Shown here in pieces: positions 9,515 to 18,274 of a DNA stretch of 64,000 nt. The translations under genes and the position numbers were made by a program. The DNA is taken from positions 44,412-108,411 of the forward strand of contig DAEB01000040.1 in NCBI GenBank assembly GCA_002495185.1. Direction: 5' to 3'. Numbering within the stretch: position 1 is the stretch's first letter; every line of letters begins with the position of its first letter. The stretch comes from Thermoplasmata archaeon UBA184 (GTDB taxonomy: Archaea; Thermoplasmatota; Thermoplasmata; Lutacidiplasmatales; UBA184). Below the pieces are notes generated by a model. That model was not told where the DNA came from. It saw only the letters and a list, made by a program, of their open reading frames with translations, and did not search any database.

Positions 9515-10843
9515 ATGTCCGAGAGCGTAGGAGCGGCGCCGGCATCGCAGCCGCCATCGGGACTCAAGCGCGTGCTCGTCTTCCCCGGGGGGACGGAGGT
9601 CGGTCTCGAGATCTGGCGCTCGCTCCGCTGGCACCGACAGGTCGAGCTGTATTCGGCGGGGGCACCGGTTTCCAACCACGCCCCCTACGTGTTCGCGCGG
9701 CACTTCGAGGTGCCGATGGTGACCGACCCCCGCTGGTTCCCGATCCTGAAGGAGATCGTGGAGCGGGAGCGGATCGACTTCATTTTTCCGGGCCATGACG
9801 ACATCGTCGAAGCGCTGGCCCAGCACCGAGATGACCTTCGCGCCCTCGTCGTGACGTCCCCCACCGAAACCTGCGAAACGTGCCGATACAAGTCGCGGAC
9901 GTACGATGCGCTCTCGGGCGTCGTCCCGATCCCCCGCCGGTACTCCGCCGCCGCCGAGGTCGACGCGTTCCCCGTGTTCGCCCGGCCCGACCGCGGTCAG
10001 GGCTCCCAGGACGCGCATCTCGTCGCGGACGCGTCCGAGCTGGAGGCGCTGCTGCTTCGCGCCCCCGGCCGCTACATCGTCACGGAGTACCTTCCGGGCG
10101 AGGAGTTCACGGTCGATTGCCTCACGGACCGAGAGGGGAGGCTGATCTACTGCGCCGGGCGCCGTCGCATTCGCGTTCGCAACGGCATCTCGGTCGACAC
10201 CGTGACGGTGGACAATCCGACGTTCCAGGAGTATGCGACGGCCATCAACCGTCGCCTTCGGCTTCGGGGGGGCTGGTTCTTCCAGGTGAAGTTCTCGAAG
10301 CAAGGGACCCTCACGCTCCTCGAGGTCGCGCCCCGCATCGCGGGGGCGATGGCCCTGGACCGGGTGCGCGGAGTGAACATCGCCCTGCTGAGCTTGTTCA
10401 TCGTCCAAGGGATGGACGTGGAGGTGCTGCCGAACCCGATGCCGGTCGAGATGGACCGGGCGCTCACGAACCGGTATCGGTTCGACCTCCGATTCACTCG
10501 GGCGTACCTCGACCTGGACGACTCGCTGATCGTTCGGGGTCAAGTGAACACCGAGCTCGTCCAGTTCCTGTTCCAATGCGTGAATCGCGGGGTTCGCTTG
10601 ACGCTCCTCACTCGCCACGCGGGAGACCCGCTCGAAACCCTCCGTCGATTCCGCCTCGCCGGCGTGTTCGACGAGATACGAACCGTGCCGGCGGGAACGC
10701 CGAAGAGCTCCGCGATCGATCAGACCCGCGACGCGATCTTCATCGATGACAGCTTCGCCGAGCGGCGGGAGGTCGCGCGGGCCACGGGCCTGCCGACCTT
10801 CGACAGCAGCATGGTCGAGCTTCTTCTCGACGACCGGTCCTGA
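9515..10843 (+). CDS. ATP-grasp ligase fused to HAD-like phosphatase domain
   Basis: The 442 residues hold two domains. Residues about 18-310 are ATP-grasp, carbamoyl-phosphate-synthase-like: VFPGGTEVGLEIW pre-ATP-grasp, PVFARPDRGQGS, YIVTEYLPGEEFTVD and the metal-binding LEVAPRIAGAMA. Residues about 330-440 are a HAD fold: LDLDDSL (motif I), LLTRH (II), TPKSSAI with the motif III lysine, and IFIDDSF (IV). ATP-grasp enzymes join a carboxylate to an amine or similar acceptor through an acyl-phosphate. Set between rmlA and an aminotransferase gene, it could acylate an amino sugar, but that is inference. A TATA-like GTTTTTACG lies at 9409-9417. The start is ATG 9515. Confidence 0.8.
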   Translation: MSESVGAAPASQPPSGLKRVLVFPGGTEVGLEIWRSLRWHRQVELYSAGAPVSNHAPYVFARHFEVPMVTDPRWFPILKEIVERERIDFIFPGHDDIVEALAQHRDDLRALVVTSPTETCETCRYKSRTYDALSGVVPIPRRYSAAAEVDAFPVFARPDRGQGSQDAHLVADASELEALLLRAPGRYIVTEYLPGEEFTVDCLTDREGRLIYCAGRRRIRVRNGISVDTVTVDNPTFQEYATAINRRLRLRGGWFFQVKFSKQGTLTLLEVAPRIAGAMALDRVRGVNIALLSLFIVQGMDVEVLPNPMPVEMDRALTNRYRFDLRFTRAYLDLDDSLIVRGQVNTELVQFLFQCVNRGVRLTLLTRHAGDPLETLRRFRLAGVFDEIRTVPAGTPKSSAIDQTRDAIFIDDSFAERREVARATGLPTFDSSMVELLLDDRS

Positions 10844-10905
10844 ATCACCCACCGGGCCGGTGGCCCACGAACGCCCTTATCTGCGGCAGGGACCTTTGAG
10901 CGAGG

Positions 10906-12027
10906 ATGGGCCACCGCAGGTCGAAGAAGCCGGTGCTACCGGTGACCCTCCCGAGCCTTCCGCCGTTCGAAGAGTACACCGAGCTCCTTCGGGAAGTCTG
11001 GGATACCCATTGGCTGACGAACCAGGGGCCGCTCGCCGACCGTCTGGAGGCGGGCCTCCGGCGGTACCTGCCGTCCCCGCACGTCGACGCGGTGACGAAC
11101 GGCACGCTGGCCCTTCAACTGAGCTACCGAGCGGTCTTTCCCCGCAAGGGAGTGGTGATCACCACCCCCTTCACGTTCGCGGCGACGACGACATCTCTCG
11201 TCTGGGAGGGCTACACGCCACGGTTCGTCGACATCGACCCGGTCACTTTCAACCTGGACCCGGCTCTCGTCGACGCCGCCCTCCGCGACGATGTGGTGGG
11301 GATCGTCGCGGTCCATGTCTTTGGGAACCCGGCGGGCGGCCCCGCGCTGTCGCGGCTCGCGGCCTCACGGAACGTGAAGCTGGTGTTCGATGCGGCTCAC
11401 GCCTTCGGGGTCCGGACCCGCCCCGTCCCCCTCTGGTCGCTGGGGAACGCCTCGACGTTGAGCTTCCACGCCACGAAGAGCTTCCACTCCTTTGAGGGCG
11501 GCGCGGTCGTCACCTCCGAGGCGAACGTCTCGCGCCGGGTGCGCCGTCTTCGGAACTTTGGGCTCCGGGGCCCGGAAGAGGTCGTGGAGGCGGGCATCAA
11601 CGCGAAGTTGAACGAAGCTCAGGCCGCGATGGGCCTTCTCAACCTCCGATACATCGATGGCTGGATCCGCCTCCGCAAGGAACGCTACGACCGGTACCGC
11701 TCCGAACTCGAGGGGACGGGCGGGGTCCAGTTCCAGGAGCTGGCAAAGTGCCGCTACAACTACACGTACATGCCGATCCTTCTGCCGACGAAGAGGCTTC
11801 GGGACCGCGTCGCCCGCGATCTGGAACGCTCCGGAGTCCGCCCGCGCAAGTACTTCTTTCCCCCGACGCACGTCGCGCCGTATCTCCGTGGGTCGAGGAG
11901 AGCGTCCTGCCCGGTCGCGGAGAGCGTCTCCTCCCGTGTCCTCTGCCTGCCGCTCCACCCTGCCCTTGGGGTTTCGGACGTCCGCCGCATCTCGGCGATC
12001 GTGCGGACGGTCGTTCAGGGTCGATAG
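10906..12027 (+). CDS. DegT/DnrJ/EryC1/StrS sugar aminotransferase
   Basis: The 373-residue PLP enzyme matches the usual family length. The Schiff-base lysine is in LSFHATKSFHSFEGGA near residue 192. The cofactor aspartate is in LVFDAAHAFG near residue 160, and TNGTLALQLS is the phosphate-binding turn. These enzymes aminate a keto group on a nucleotide sugar. With RmlA and RmlB next to it, a dTDP-4-keto-6-deoxyglucose substrate, or its 3-keto isomer, is likely. A TATA-like CCTTATCTG about 29 bases before the ATG suggests a leaderless transcript. It follows the ATP-grasp gene by 62 bases and precedes rmlB by 80. Confidence 0.9.
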   Translation: MGHRRSKKPVLPVTLPSLPPFEEYTELLREVWDTHWLTNQGPLADRLEAGLRRYLPSPHVDAVTNGTLALQLSYRAVFPRKGVVITTPFTFAATTTSLVWEGYTPRFVDIDPVTFNLDPALVDAALRDDVVGIVAVHVFGNPAGGPALSRLAASRNVKLVFDAAHAFGVRTRPVPLWSLGNASTLSFHATKSFHSFEGGAVVTSEANVSRRVRRLRNFGLRGPEEVVEAGINAKLNEAQAAMGLLNLRYIDGWIRLRKERYDRYRSELEGTGGVQFQELAKCRYNYTYMPILLPTKRLRDRVARDLERSGVRPRKYFFPPTHVAPYLRGSRRASCPVAESVSSRVLCLPLHPALGVSDVRRISAIVRTVVQGR

Positions 12028-12107
12028 CCCTCGGAGCTCCCGTGCGGACGCGGGCGGCTCGAGACTTTACTAACACCGGTGTCTGTGGCCCGGTCAGGTA
12101 GGCAACG

Positions 12108-13082
12108 GTGAAGGTAGTCCTCACGGGAGGCGCCGGCTTCATCGGCTCGAACTTGGCCCATCACTGGGCCGCCCGGCACCCCGAAGACACCGTGCTCGTG
12201 GTGGACGCCCTCACGTACGCCGGTCGCCGGGAGTCCCTCGCGGACCTGAACCATCGGCCCGGCTTCTCGTTCTTGAAGGGGGACATCACGGACCCCCACG
12301 TCTGGGACGAGGCCCTTCCGGGCACCGACCTCGTGCTGCACCTGGCGGCGGAGACGCACAACGACCGGGCGATCGCGGACCCGCTCGTCTTCGTCCGAAC
12401 CAACGTCCTCGGGACCGCCCAGCTTCTCGAGGGATGCCGCCGGCACGACGTGCCGAGGTTGCACCACGTCTCCACGGACGAGGTGTTTGGCTCCCTCGCC
12501 CTCGACTCTCCCGACCGATTCGACGAGAACTCCCCCTACCGGCCCCGCGGGCCTTACTCCGCATCGAAGGCGTCCGCCGACCACCTCGTCCGCGCCTGGT
12601 CCGAGACGTACGGGCTCGCGTACACCCTTTCGAACTGCGGCAACAACTTCGGTCCCTTTCAGCATCCCGAGAAGTTCATTCCCCTCGCGATCACGAGAGC
12701 CCTCCGGGGAGGCCGCATCCCGTTGTACGGGGACGGGAAGAACGTACGAGACTGGATCTACGTCATCGATCACTGCGAGGCGGTCGACCTCATTGCCCAC
12801 CGCGGCCAGGTCGGTTCCACCTACCTGGTTTCGGCCGAAAACGAGCTCTCGAACCTCGAGGTCCTGAGACGCCTACTCGCTCTTCTCGGAACGGACTGGA
12901 AGATCGTCGAGCACGTCACCGACCGGCCCGGCCACGACCGAAGGTACGCTCTCGACCCCGGCCGTTTGAAGGCGGAGCTAGGATGGCAGCCTCGATTCAC
13001 GTTCGACGAGGGGCTCGAGGCCACGGTCGAATGGTACCGTGCCCACGAGACGTGGTGGTCTCCCCTCCTCGCTCCGTCGTAA
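12108..13082 (+). CDS. rmlB: dTDP-glucose 4,6-dehydratase
   Basis: The 324-residue extended short-chain dehydrogenase converts dTDP-glucose to dTDP-4-keto-6-deoxyglucose with bound NAD. It shows the GGAGFIGSN nucleotide motif, the family-typical HVSTDEVFGSL containing the active-site Thr-Asp-Glu, and YSASKASADHLV with the catalytic YxxxK. NCGNNFGPFQHPEKFIPL is another RmlB hallmark. The start is GTG at 12108. CTTTACTA at 12065-12072 may be the TATA element. Its product would feed the aminotransferase just upstream. Confidence 0.93.
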   Translation: MKVVLTGGAGFIGSNLAHHWAARHPEDTVLVVDALTYAGRRESLADLNHRPGFSFLKGDITDPHVWDEALPGTDLVLHLAAETHNDRAIADPLVFVRTNVLGTAQLLEGCRRHDVPRLHHVSTDEVFGSLALDSPDRFDENSPYRPRGPYSASKASADHLVRAWSETYGLAYTLSNCGNNFGPFQHPEKFIPLAITRALRGGRIPLYGDGKNVRDWIYVIDHCEAVDLIAHRGQVGSTYLVSAENELSNLEVLRRLLALLGTDWKIVEHVTDRPGHDRRYALDPGRLKAELGWQPRFTFDEGLEATVEWYRAHETWWSPLLAPS

Positions 13083-13230
13083 GTTCGTTGACCCCCGCGA
13101 CGCCGAGCCCCCGAGTGCCGCGCGGGCTCGGATTGTGGCACGCTTAAGTCCTGCCTGACCGACGGGTATATTGGTTCGACCTCCGATCCAGGAAGGTCGC
13201 CGGGTACCAGTTACGCGGAGCTCACGGGAG

Positions 13231-14706
13231 GTGCCGTTCCGGCCCGACGTCGTGGTCGTCGTGCTCGATTGCGTACGCGCCCAAGACTGCCCGGGCGGAG
13301 CCGATCCCGCCCCGAACTTGCCCGTGATGCAAGGACTTCGCCACGACTCCGTCGTCTTCCCGAAAGCCGTGGCTCCGGCGCCCTGGACCATTCCCTCGCA
13401 CTTTTCGATCACATCCGGGCTCTATCCCTGGCAGCACGGGGTCCACGCCCAGAATCGGCTCGTGCCTCGGGCGGGGCTCCCCTCGACGGTTCGCGACCTT
13501 CGGTGCTCGGGCTACAGTACCGCGTTGTTCTCGGCCAATGCGTTCTTGGGATCCGATTCCGCCTTCGACCGCGACTTTGAGCTCTCGACGGTCGCGACGC
13601 CGAGGGAGCTCCTGGTCCGGCGAGCCCCCCACTCCCGTTCCAAGCCCAAGAGGAGAGGCTCCCAAGGTGGCAGGCTTCTCGGGTCCGAGATCATCGGGAA
13701 TCCGGTAGGTAGGATCCTTCGACGGTACCCGTTCCTGTTCGACGTGGTGAATCGGACCTACCGCCAGGTCCGGCAGCTGAGCGGACCGCCGGTGGTGGCG
13801 CCCTGGATCGAGCCCGCCTTCCGAGAATGGCTGCGAACGGTGCCCCGGAGCCAACCGCTCTTCGGAATGGTCAACTTCCTCGATGCCCACGAACCGTACA
13901 TGACGGACCCCGAGTCCACCCGGAAGCTCACCGATTGGTTCCGGGAGGCCCGGATCTCCCAACGGGCGTGGAGGTATCTGGGAGATTCGAGGGCGGAGAG
14001 TCGTTCGCTCAGCCAGCTCTTCCGGAGGTTGTACCAACGGACCCTGAGCACGCTCGACCACCGGGTCGGGAACCTGATTCGAGCGCTCAAGGAGGCGGGT
14101 CGGTGGGATTCGACCCTGTTCGTACTCACCAGTGACCACGGTCAGGCACTGTTGGAGAAGGGATTCTTGTTTCATGGAACCCGCCTCGACGAGGAGATCG
14201 CTCGGGTTCCCCTGACCGTACGGTTCCCCTCGGGGTCCCACGGTGGGTCCACGGCGAAGGGGTGGGCGAGCCTGGTGGACATCCTTCCTACGATTCATCA
14301 CGCCGCTGGTTTGGCGGTGCCGAGTTCGTGCGAGGGACGCGACCTGGTCGACATGCTCGACCGCGAGCGGGAGGATGCGGTCTACTCCGTCGGAGACGGG
14401 GTGTTCGACCTGCAATCGGCCACGCGGTTTCTGCCCCGAACCACGCTCGATACTCTGAACACCTTGAGCGCGGCCGTCTATCGGAACGAGTTCAAGGTGC
14501 GGTTCCATCGACACCCTGACACGTTCGAGGTCTACAATCTTGAAAACGACCCGGGCGAAACGAACAACCTCTGGCCCCTAGAGGAACCGCTCGTCCGAGC
14601 GGCCGGCCAAGAGGCGCAACGGGTCGTCGAGATCATGTCCCACACGGATGCGGGCCGGCGGGACCGGAGCGTCGCCGCGCGACTCGCATCCTGGGGCTAC
14701 CACTGA
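13231..14706 (+). CDS. Sulfatase-fold (alkaline phosphatase superfamily) enzyme
   Basis: The protein has about 491 residues from GTG 13231. DVVVVVLDCVRAQD supplies the first metal aspartates, APWTIPSHFSITSGLYPWQHG is the nucleophile region, DAHEPY follows mid-protein, and LFVLTSDHGQALLEKG holds the second metal Asp-His pair. The nucleophile position carries Thr (WTIPSH) and not the Cys/Ser-x-Pro-x-Arg formylglycine signature. A phosphatase or phospho-transferase activity on a glycan is therefore more likely than sulfate-ester cleavage. A TATA-like TATATT at 13167-13172 favours GTG 13231; an in-frame TTG at 13171 would add 20 residues. The protein at 31370 is a paralogue. Confidence 0.8.
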   Translation: MPFRPDVVVVVLDCVRAQDCPGGADPAPNLPVMQGLRHDSVVFPKAVAPAPWTIPSHFSITSGLYPWQHGVHAQNRLVPRAGLPSTVRDLRCSGYSTALFSANAFLGSDSAFDRDFELSTVATPRELLVRRAPHSRSKPKRRGSQGGRLLGSEIIGNPVGRILRRYPFLFDVVNRTYRQVRQLSGPPVVAPWIEPAFREWLRTVPRSQPLFGMVNFLDAHEPYMTDPESTRKLTDWFREARISQRAWRYLGDSRAESRSLSQLFRRLYQRTLSTLDHRVGNLIRALKEAGRWDSTLFVLTSDHGQALLEKGFLFHGTRLDEEIARVPLTVRFPSGSHGGSTAKGWASLVDILPTIHHAAGLAVPSSCEGRDLVDMLDREREDAVYSVGDGVFDLQSATRFLPRTTLDTLNTLSAAVYRNEFKVRFHRHPDTFEVYNLENDPGETNNLWPLEEPLVRAAGQEAQRVVEIMSHTDAGRRDRSVAARLASWGYH

Positions 14707-14897
14707 CCGACGCCCCTCCCTCGTGACGGACACGACTTGTCGGCCGAGTCGCCCATCAATCCGGGAGCACGGCAGAAGGTGAGCCGACCGGCTGGCAATC
14801 CCCTCGCGAACTGCCGCCGGAGCTGCGCAGAGGGCTCCTCGAGAGGACTTTCCGGGTTCCAGACCTTTAAGCCCGCCGGGCTTCCTTTGTCTCCAGG

Positions 14898-15431
14898 ATG
14901 GCGGCCGCTGGCGGGACCCGAGCGAGCATCCGCGCGCCTCCGGCACGCACCATCTACGTTCTCCGAGAGCCGAGCGTGGGAACGAGGGTTCTGCGGGTCA
15001 GCCTCATCTGGGTGGTCATCGGCATCGTCATGGCGACGGCGGACGCGCTGTCGCCCCAGACGTTCGTCCAGGTCTCCGCGTGGTTGGCGCTCTTCTTCCT
15101 GGGAGTCCTGCTTTCGTTCTGGGCGGTCTTCAACCTCTCCCGAGCCGCCGCCGCCACGGGGGCCCTGGTCGGCACGTTTCTCGGTCCGTACAGCCTGACC
15201 TGGCAGCTCTGGGTCACGTACGTCAAGCACTGGAGCTCGTTCTTCCCGGTCCGGCTCTATCCCTTCACGATCGTCCTCGACGAGGGCGCCTGGTATCTCA
15301 TGATGGCGCTCGGCTTCGTTCTCTTCGGCGTGTCGATCGCGGCCCTCGTCCGTCTGTCCCGGCCCCGGCCTTCGTACGTTCGAGTCCACCATGATACGGG
15401 GGAAGCCTATCGGCTGGGCGACCCCCCGTGA
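14898..15431 (+). CDS. Uncharacterised four-helix membrane protein
   Basis: The 177-residue protein has about four predicted membrane segments. They lie near residues 34-50 (SLIWVVIGIVMATA), 58-78 (SAWLALFFLGVLLSFWAVF), 85-100 and 133-155 (LMMALGFVLFGVSIAALV). A short basic and proline-rich tail ends the protein. I do not recognise a family. A TATA-like CCTTTAAGC lies about 30 bases before the ATG, so it is probably transcribed alone. Its place downstream of the sulfatase-fold gene gives no firm clue to function. Confidence 0.6.
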   Translation: MAAAGGTRASIRAPPARTIYVLREPSVGTRVLRVSLIWVVIGIVMATADALSPQTFVQVSAWLALFFLGVLLSFWAVFNLSRAAAATGALVGTFLGPYSLTWQLWVTYVKHWSSFFPVRLYPFTIVLDEGAWYLMMALGFVLFGVSIAALVRLSRPRPSYVRVHHDTGEAYRLGDPP

Positions 15432-15584
15432 GAGGGGACTGTCTCCGGTGAGAACGTGGGCTGGGGGCGCGGCCATCCCCGTACGACTGACGGAGGGCCG
15501 GCCGCCCGCTCCTCTGTTGTCGATCGTCTCTCGGCGGGTTCCTCCCCCAAAGGGTTCTAAGTCGCCCGCGCAGTGAGCCGGCCG

Positions 15585-15800
15585 ATGCCTTCCCTGCTCC
15601 ATCCCTGTGCCGGTTGCGGCCACGGAACGATGGACGAGTGCTGGGCAGTCGGCCAACGGATCCCGTCGAACGACAAGCGGCTTTGCCTCGAATGCCACGA
15701 CGAGTGTGTTCGGAGGTCCGATGGACGGTCAGCCACACCCGCGGGAAGGAGCGCTGGTCCTCCCGAGCGCCGCGACGTTCGGCTCCTCCTGTTCGGTTAG
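15585..15800 (+). CDS. Small Cys-rich protein with probable zinc site
   Basis: The 71-residue protein has an N-terminal CAGCGHGTMDECW followed by LCLECHDEC, an arrangement of CxxC pairs typical of small zinc-binding domains. The C-terminal half is low-complexity and Arg-rich. ATG 15585 is preferred because the Cys block begins there; GTG 15573 is in frame. A decayed homologue lies at 18936-19049. The next gene encodes a winged-helix-like protein, so a regulatory role is possible but not shown. Confidence 0.5.
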   Translation: MPSLLHPCAGCGHGTMDECWAVGQRIPSNDKRLCLECHDECVRRSDGRSATPAGRSAGPPERRDVRLLLFG

Positions 15801-15882
15801 GTGGGGTACTCGAATCCGGCCGATCGGGTCCTTCCGGCCCCCGAGAGGAAGACGGATTATCCTCACGACCCTAGCCCATGCG

Positions 15883-16200
15883 ATGCCGATTCCGAGGGGG
15901 GACTTCGATACTGGACGCACGGAGGACTCGGACGAGAGCCGGGTGATCGGCTACCTGGACGCCCATCCGAACGAGGCGTTCAGCTCGTTGGAGATCGCGA
16001 CGGCGATCGGCCATGAACTCGCCAAACCCCCCGCCCCGGGCGCCTCCAAGGCGGGGACCGAGTTTCGGGAGCTTCAACAGAGCGTTCACCTGGCGATTTT
16101 CGAGACCTTCCTCGTGCGGCTCGCGAGCGAAGGGAAGATCGAGAGGAAGGTCATCGAGCGCAAGAGCGGAAGGGGCTGGTACTTCGCGTCCAAGATCTAG
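15883..16200 (+). CDS. Probable winged-helix DNA-binding protein
   Basis: The 105-residue soluble protein contains ESRVIGYLDAHPNEAFSSLE at about residues 17-36, which looks like the first helices of a winged-helix domain. Residues 65-100 (FLVRLASEGKIERKVIERKS, then GWYF) resemble the recognition helix and wing. I infer the fold from the pattern of helices and the basic wing; no named family is certain. GGATTATCC at 15854-15862 is a likely TATA element, which makes ATG 15883 a leaderless start. Confidence 0.6.
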   Translation: MPIPRGDFDTGRTEDSDESRVIGYLDAHPNEAFSSLEIATAIGHELAKPPAPGASKAGTEFRELQQSVHLAIFETFLVRLASEGKIERKVIERKSGRGWYFASKI

Positions 16201-16299
16201 CGACCCCGAACTCCTCGCTCCCGCGGGCTCCGGCGATTTCCGGCTCCTCCGGCCGTCTCGGCCACTGACATTATTACAGGGGAGACGCGTCCGCCGGCG

Positions 16300-17235
16300 A
16301 TGCGGGTCCTGATTACCGGCGCGTCCGGCTTCATCGGCCGCTACCTGTCGGCCTACGCCGTCTCCCAGGGCCACGAGGTCGTCGGGACCTATCTCTCGAA
16401 GGAGGAGCTCTCGGCGCGAGACCTCCCGAAGGACGGGGTCGAGTGGGTCCATCTGAGCATGCAGGACTTCTCGGAGATCCGGTCGGTGGTGGAAGCGAGC
16501 CGGGGAGACGCGGTGTTCCACCTGGCCGCCCAGGCGTACGCGAAGAAGGCGTGGAGCGACCCCCTCGACACGTTCCGGACGAACGTGCTCGGGACGATCG
16601 CGCTCTACGAGGAACTCCGCAAGCATCCCCCCAAGAACGGCGTCCTTCTCGCGGCGTCCGCGTCCGCCTACGGGGTCGCGAAGGAGCTGCCGATCCGGGA
16701 GGACACCCCGTTGAACCCGACCAACCCGTACGGCGTCTCGAAAGCCTGCCAGGACATGCTGTCGCTCCAATATTCCCTGAACTTCGACCTCCGCATCCTC
16801 CGGGCCCGCCTGTTCGGGACGACCGGGCCGGGAAAGACGGGCGACGCGCTGAACGACTTCGCACGACAGGTGGCGTCCCTCGAGCTGGACCGAAAACCCG
16901 GGGTCCTGAGAGTGGGGAACCTCTCGACTCGTCGCGACGTGGTCGACATCCGGGATTCGGTGCGCGCCCTTTGGTTGATCTTCGAGAAAGGGAATCCGAC
17001 GGAGCCCGTGAACGTCGGGGCCGGCCAGAGCTACTCGGTCGCCTGGATCGCGGAGACCCTCGTGCGCCTCGCCCGCGTGCCCATCGAGATCCGCCCGGAT
17101 CCCGCTCTCATGCGTCCGACCGACGAGCCGGAGAATCGGTCGGACATCTCCCGCCTGCGTGCTCTCGGGTTCGAGCCGAGATTCCCGATCGAGAGGACGA
17201 TCGCGGACTCGTTGGAGTTTTGGCGGAATTCCTGA
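16300..17235 (+). CDS. rmd: GDP-6-deoxy-D-mannose (GDP-4-keto-6-deoxymannose) reductase
   Basis: The 311-residue extended short-chain dehydrogenase has the GASGFIGRY nucleotide motif, SASAYG with the catalytic Ser, and NPYGVSKACQDML with YxxxK. RARLFGTTGPGKTGDALNDF and GNLSTRRDVVDIRDS are typical of GDP-6-deoxymannose reductases, which reduce the 4-keto group made by GDP-mannose 4,6-dehydratase to give GDP-D-rhamnose. That dehydratase is encoded at 41435. ACATTATTA at 16266-16274 is a good TATA element about 30 bases before the ATG. A general epimerase role cannot be excluded, but the motifs fit Rmd best. Confidence 0.8.
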   Translation: MRVLITGASGFIGRYLSAYAVSQGHEVVGTYLSKEELSARDLPKDGVEWVHLSMQDFSEIRSVVEASRGDAVFHLAAQAYAKKAWSDPLDTFRTNVLGTIALYEELRKHPPKNGVLLAASASAYGVAKELPIREDTPLNPTNPYGVSKACQDMLSLQYSLNFDLRILRARLFGTTGPGKTGDALNDFARQVASLELDRKPGVLRVGNLSTRRDVVDIRDSVRALWLIFEKGNPTEPVNVGAGQSYSVAWIAETLVRLARVPIEIRPDPALMRPTDEPENRSDISRLRALGFEPRFPIERTIADSLEFWRNS

Positions 17236-17546
17236 GACGCGGAACCGATACGCGGGGCACCGCGGCGCCTCGGCTTCTCACGTTGCCAAGGACCCTCAAA
17301 CACCGAAGGGGCGGAAGACCGAATCTAAAGCCCGCTCGCGACCTTGGCTGCGATCAAGGTTGCACTCCGTCGGGCGGAACCCCCAGCCGACGCGCGTGAC
17401 CCTCGCCCGGGTCCCGCTTCGTGCTGAACGACCGAGGTCGGCTCGATCTCGGATCGGGTCGGACCGTTCCGTTGGACCGGGTGCCGCCTCAGCGACGACA
17501 GGCGTTCTTGCCCCTCGGCGGAACGACGTGCATGGCCGAGGTCCGA
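17236..17546. other. Convergent 3' spacer without a gene
   Basis: This 311-base spacer lies between the ends of rmd and the minus-strand membrane gene. I see no coding signal. One weak hairpin, TGCGATCAAGGTTGCA at 17349-17364, has two wobble pairs and resembles the recurrent hairpin described further on, but it sits at a different distance from any stop codon. Confidence 0.4.
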
Positions 17547-18161
17547 TCAACGGGGTTCCGCCTTGGACCGGCGCCTCAGACGGTTGACCTCCCGCTCGAT
17601 CGCGTCCAACTCGACGAGGACCTCGTCGAAGGTCGCGGGGTCGTACGCGGGCTCCGGCTCGATGGGAGCGACCGGCGCGGGGACGGGCTCGGCCGAACCG
17701 GCGGGCTCCTCGGGCCAGGTTTCGCGCCATGGTTCGGCAGGAGATTGGGAAACCACCACATTGGGCCGGGGCCGGCCGAACTCCTTCTTCGCCTCCTCGA
17801 CAGCGGACACCTGCCTCTGGGGAGACGCGGCCTGGACCGGTCCCGTCTTGGGCTGGTCTTCCTCCGCGAAGAAGAAGGCAACCATCCCGCCCGCGGCTGC
17901 AACGAACCCTGTAGCGAACAGGAGGATCCATAGGGGAATCCGGCCGGGGAGCAGGACCAGGGTCCCCCTCGAAGTGAGGAAGGCCCCGACGAATAACACC
18001 AGAGCCAGAAGGAAGAGCGGAGCCCCGCTTGGGAGAGCAGCCCACCCGCTAGGGATTCGCTTCGCCGAGGACTGTCGCGCGTCGGTCACCCTTCGCCCCA
18101 CCGTGTTCGAACGCACTGGAGAGATGGCCTTCGAATCAGATAGTCGTTTTCGGTCCACCAA
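17547..18161 (-). CDS. Two-helix membrane protein with Pro/Glu-rich linker and C-terminal helix
   Basis: The 204-residue protein has a basic N-terminal tail and two membrane helices near residues 48-66 (PLFLLALVLFVGAFL) and 75-98 (IPLWILLFATGFVAAAGG). The second ends in FFFAEEDQP. A long Pro/Ala/Glu linker leads to a terminal helix, VLVELDAIEREVNRLRRRS. The protein at 59253 has the same order: two helices, an acidic LLIEDDES end, a Pro-rich linker and a VLDQIDEIQDSLRRK helix. Both lie beside genes for small secreted proteins, so they may be partners. It is transcribed divergently from the secreted gene at 18275. Function is unknown. Confidence 0.65.
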   Translation of the reverse strand: MVDRKRLSDSKAISPVRSNTVGRRVTDARQSSAKRIPSGWAALPSGAPLFLLALVLFVGAFLTSRGTLVLLPGRIPLWILLFATGFVAAAGGMVAFFFAEEDQPKTGPVQAASPQRQVSAVEEAKKEFGRPRPNVVVSQSPAEPWRETWPEEPAGSAEPVPAPVAPIEPEPAYDPATFDEVLVELDAIEREVNRLRRRSKAEPR

Positions 18162-18187
18162 GCCGTACTACGGCAACTGCGAAATGG

Positions 18188-18210
18188 ATACGCATAAATA
18201 CGCAATCACC
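18188..18210 (+). promoter_or_regulatory. Promoter motif shared with 57801-57823
   Basis: This is a 23-base element beginning ATACGCATA and ending AATCACC. Twenty of 23 positions are identical to the element before the paralogous secreted gene at 57847. The inner ATAAATAC is a plausible TATA box, so the motif may combine a core promoter with a regulator site. It ends 64 bases before the ATG of the secreted gene at 18275. Confidence 0.55.
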
Positions 18211-18274
18211 GCCTGTTTAATCCTGCTCGCTTGAGGCGCGAGAGAACCAGCGCGGAAAGGAAGGGACGGGAAGT

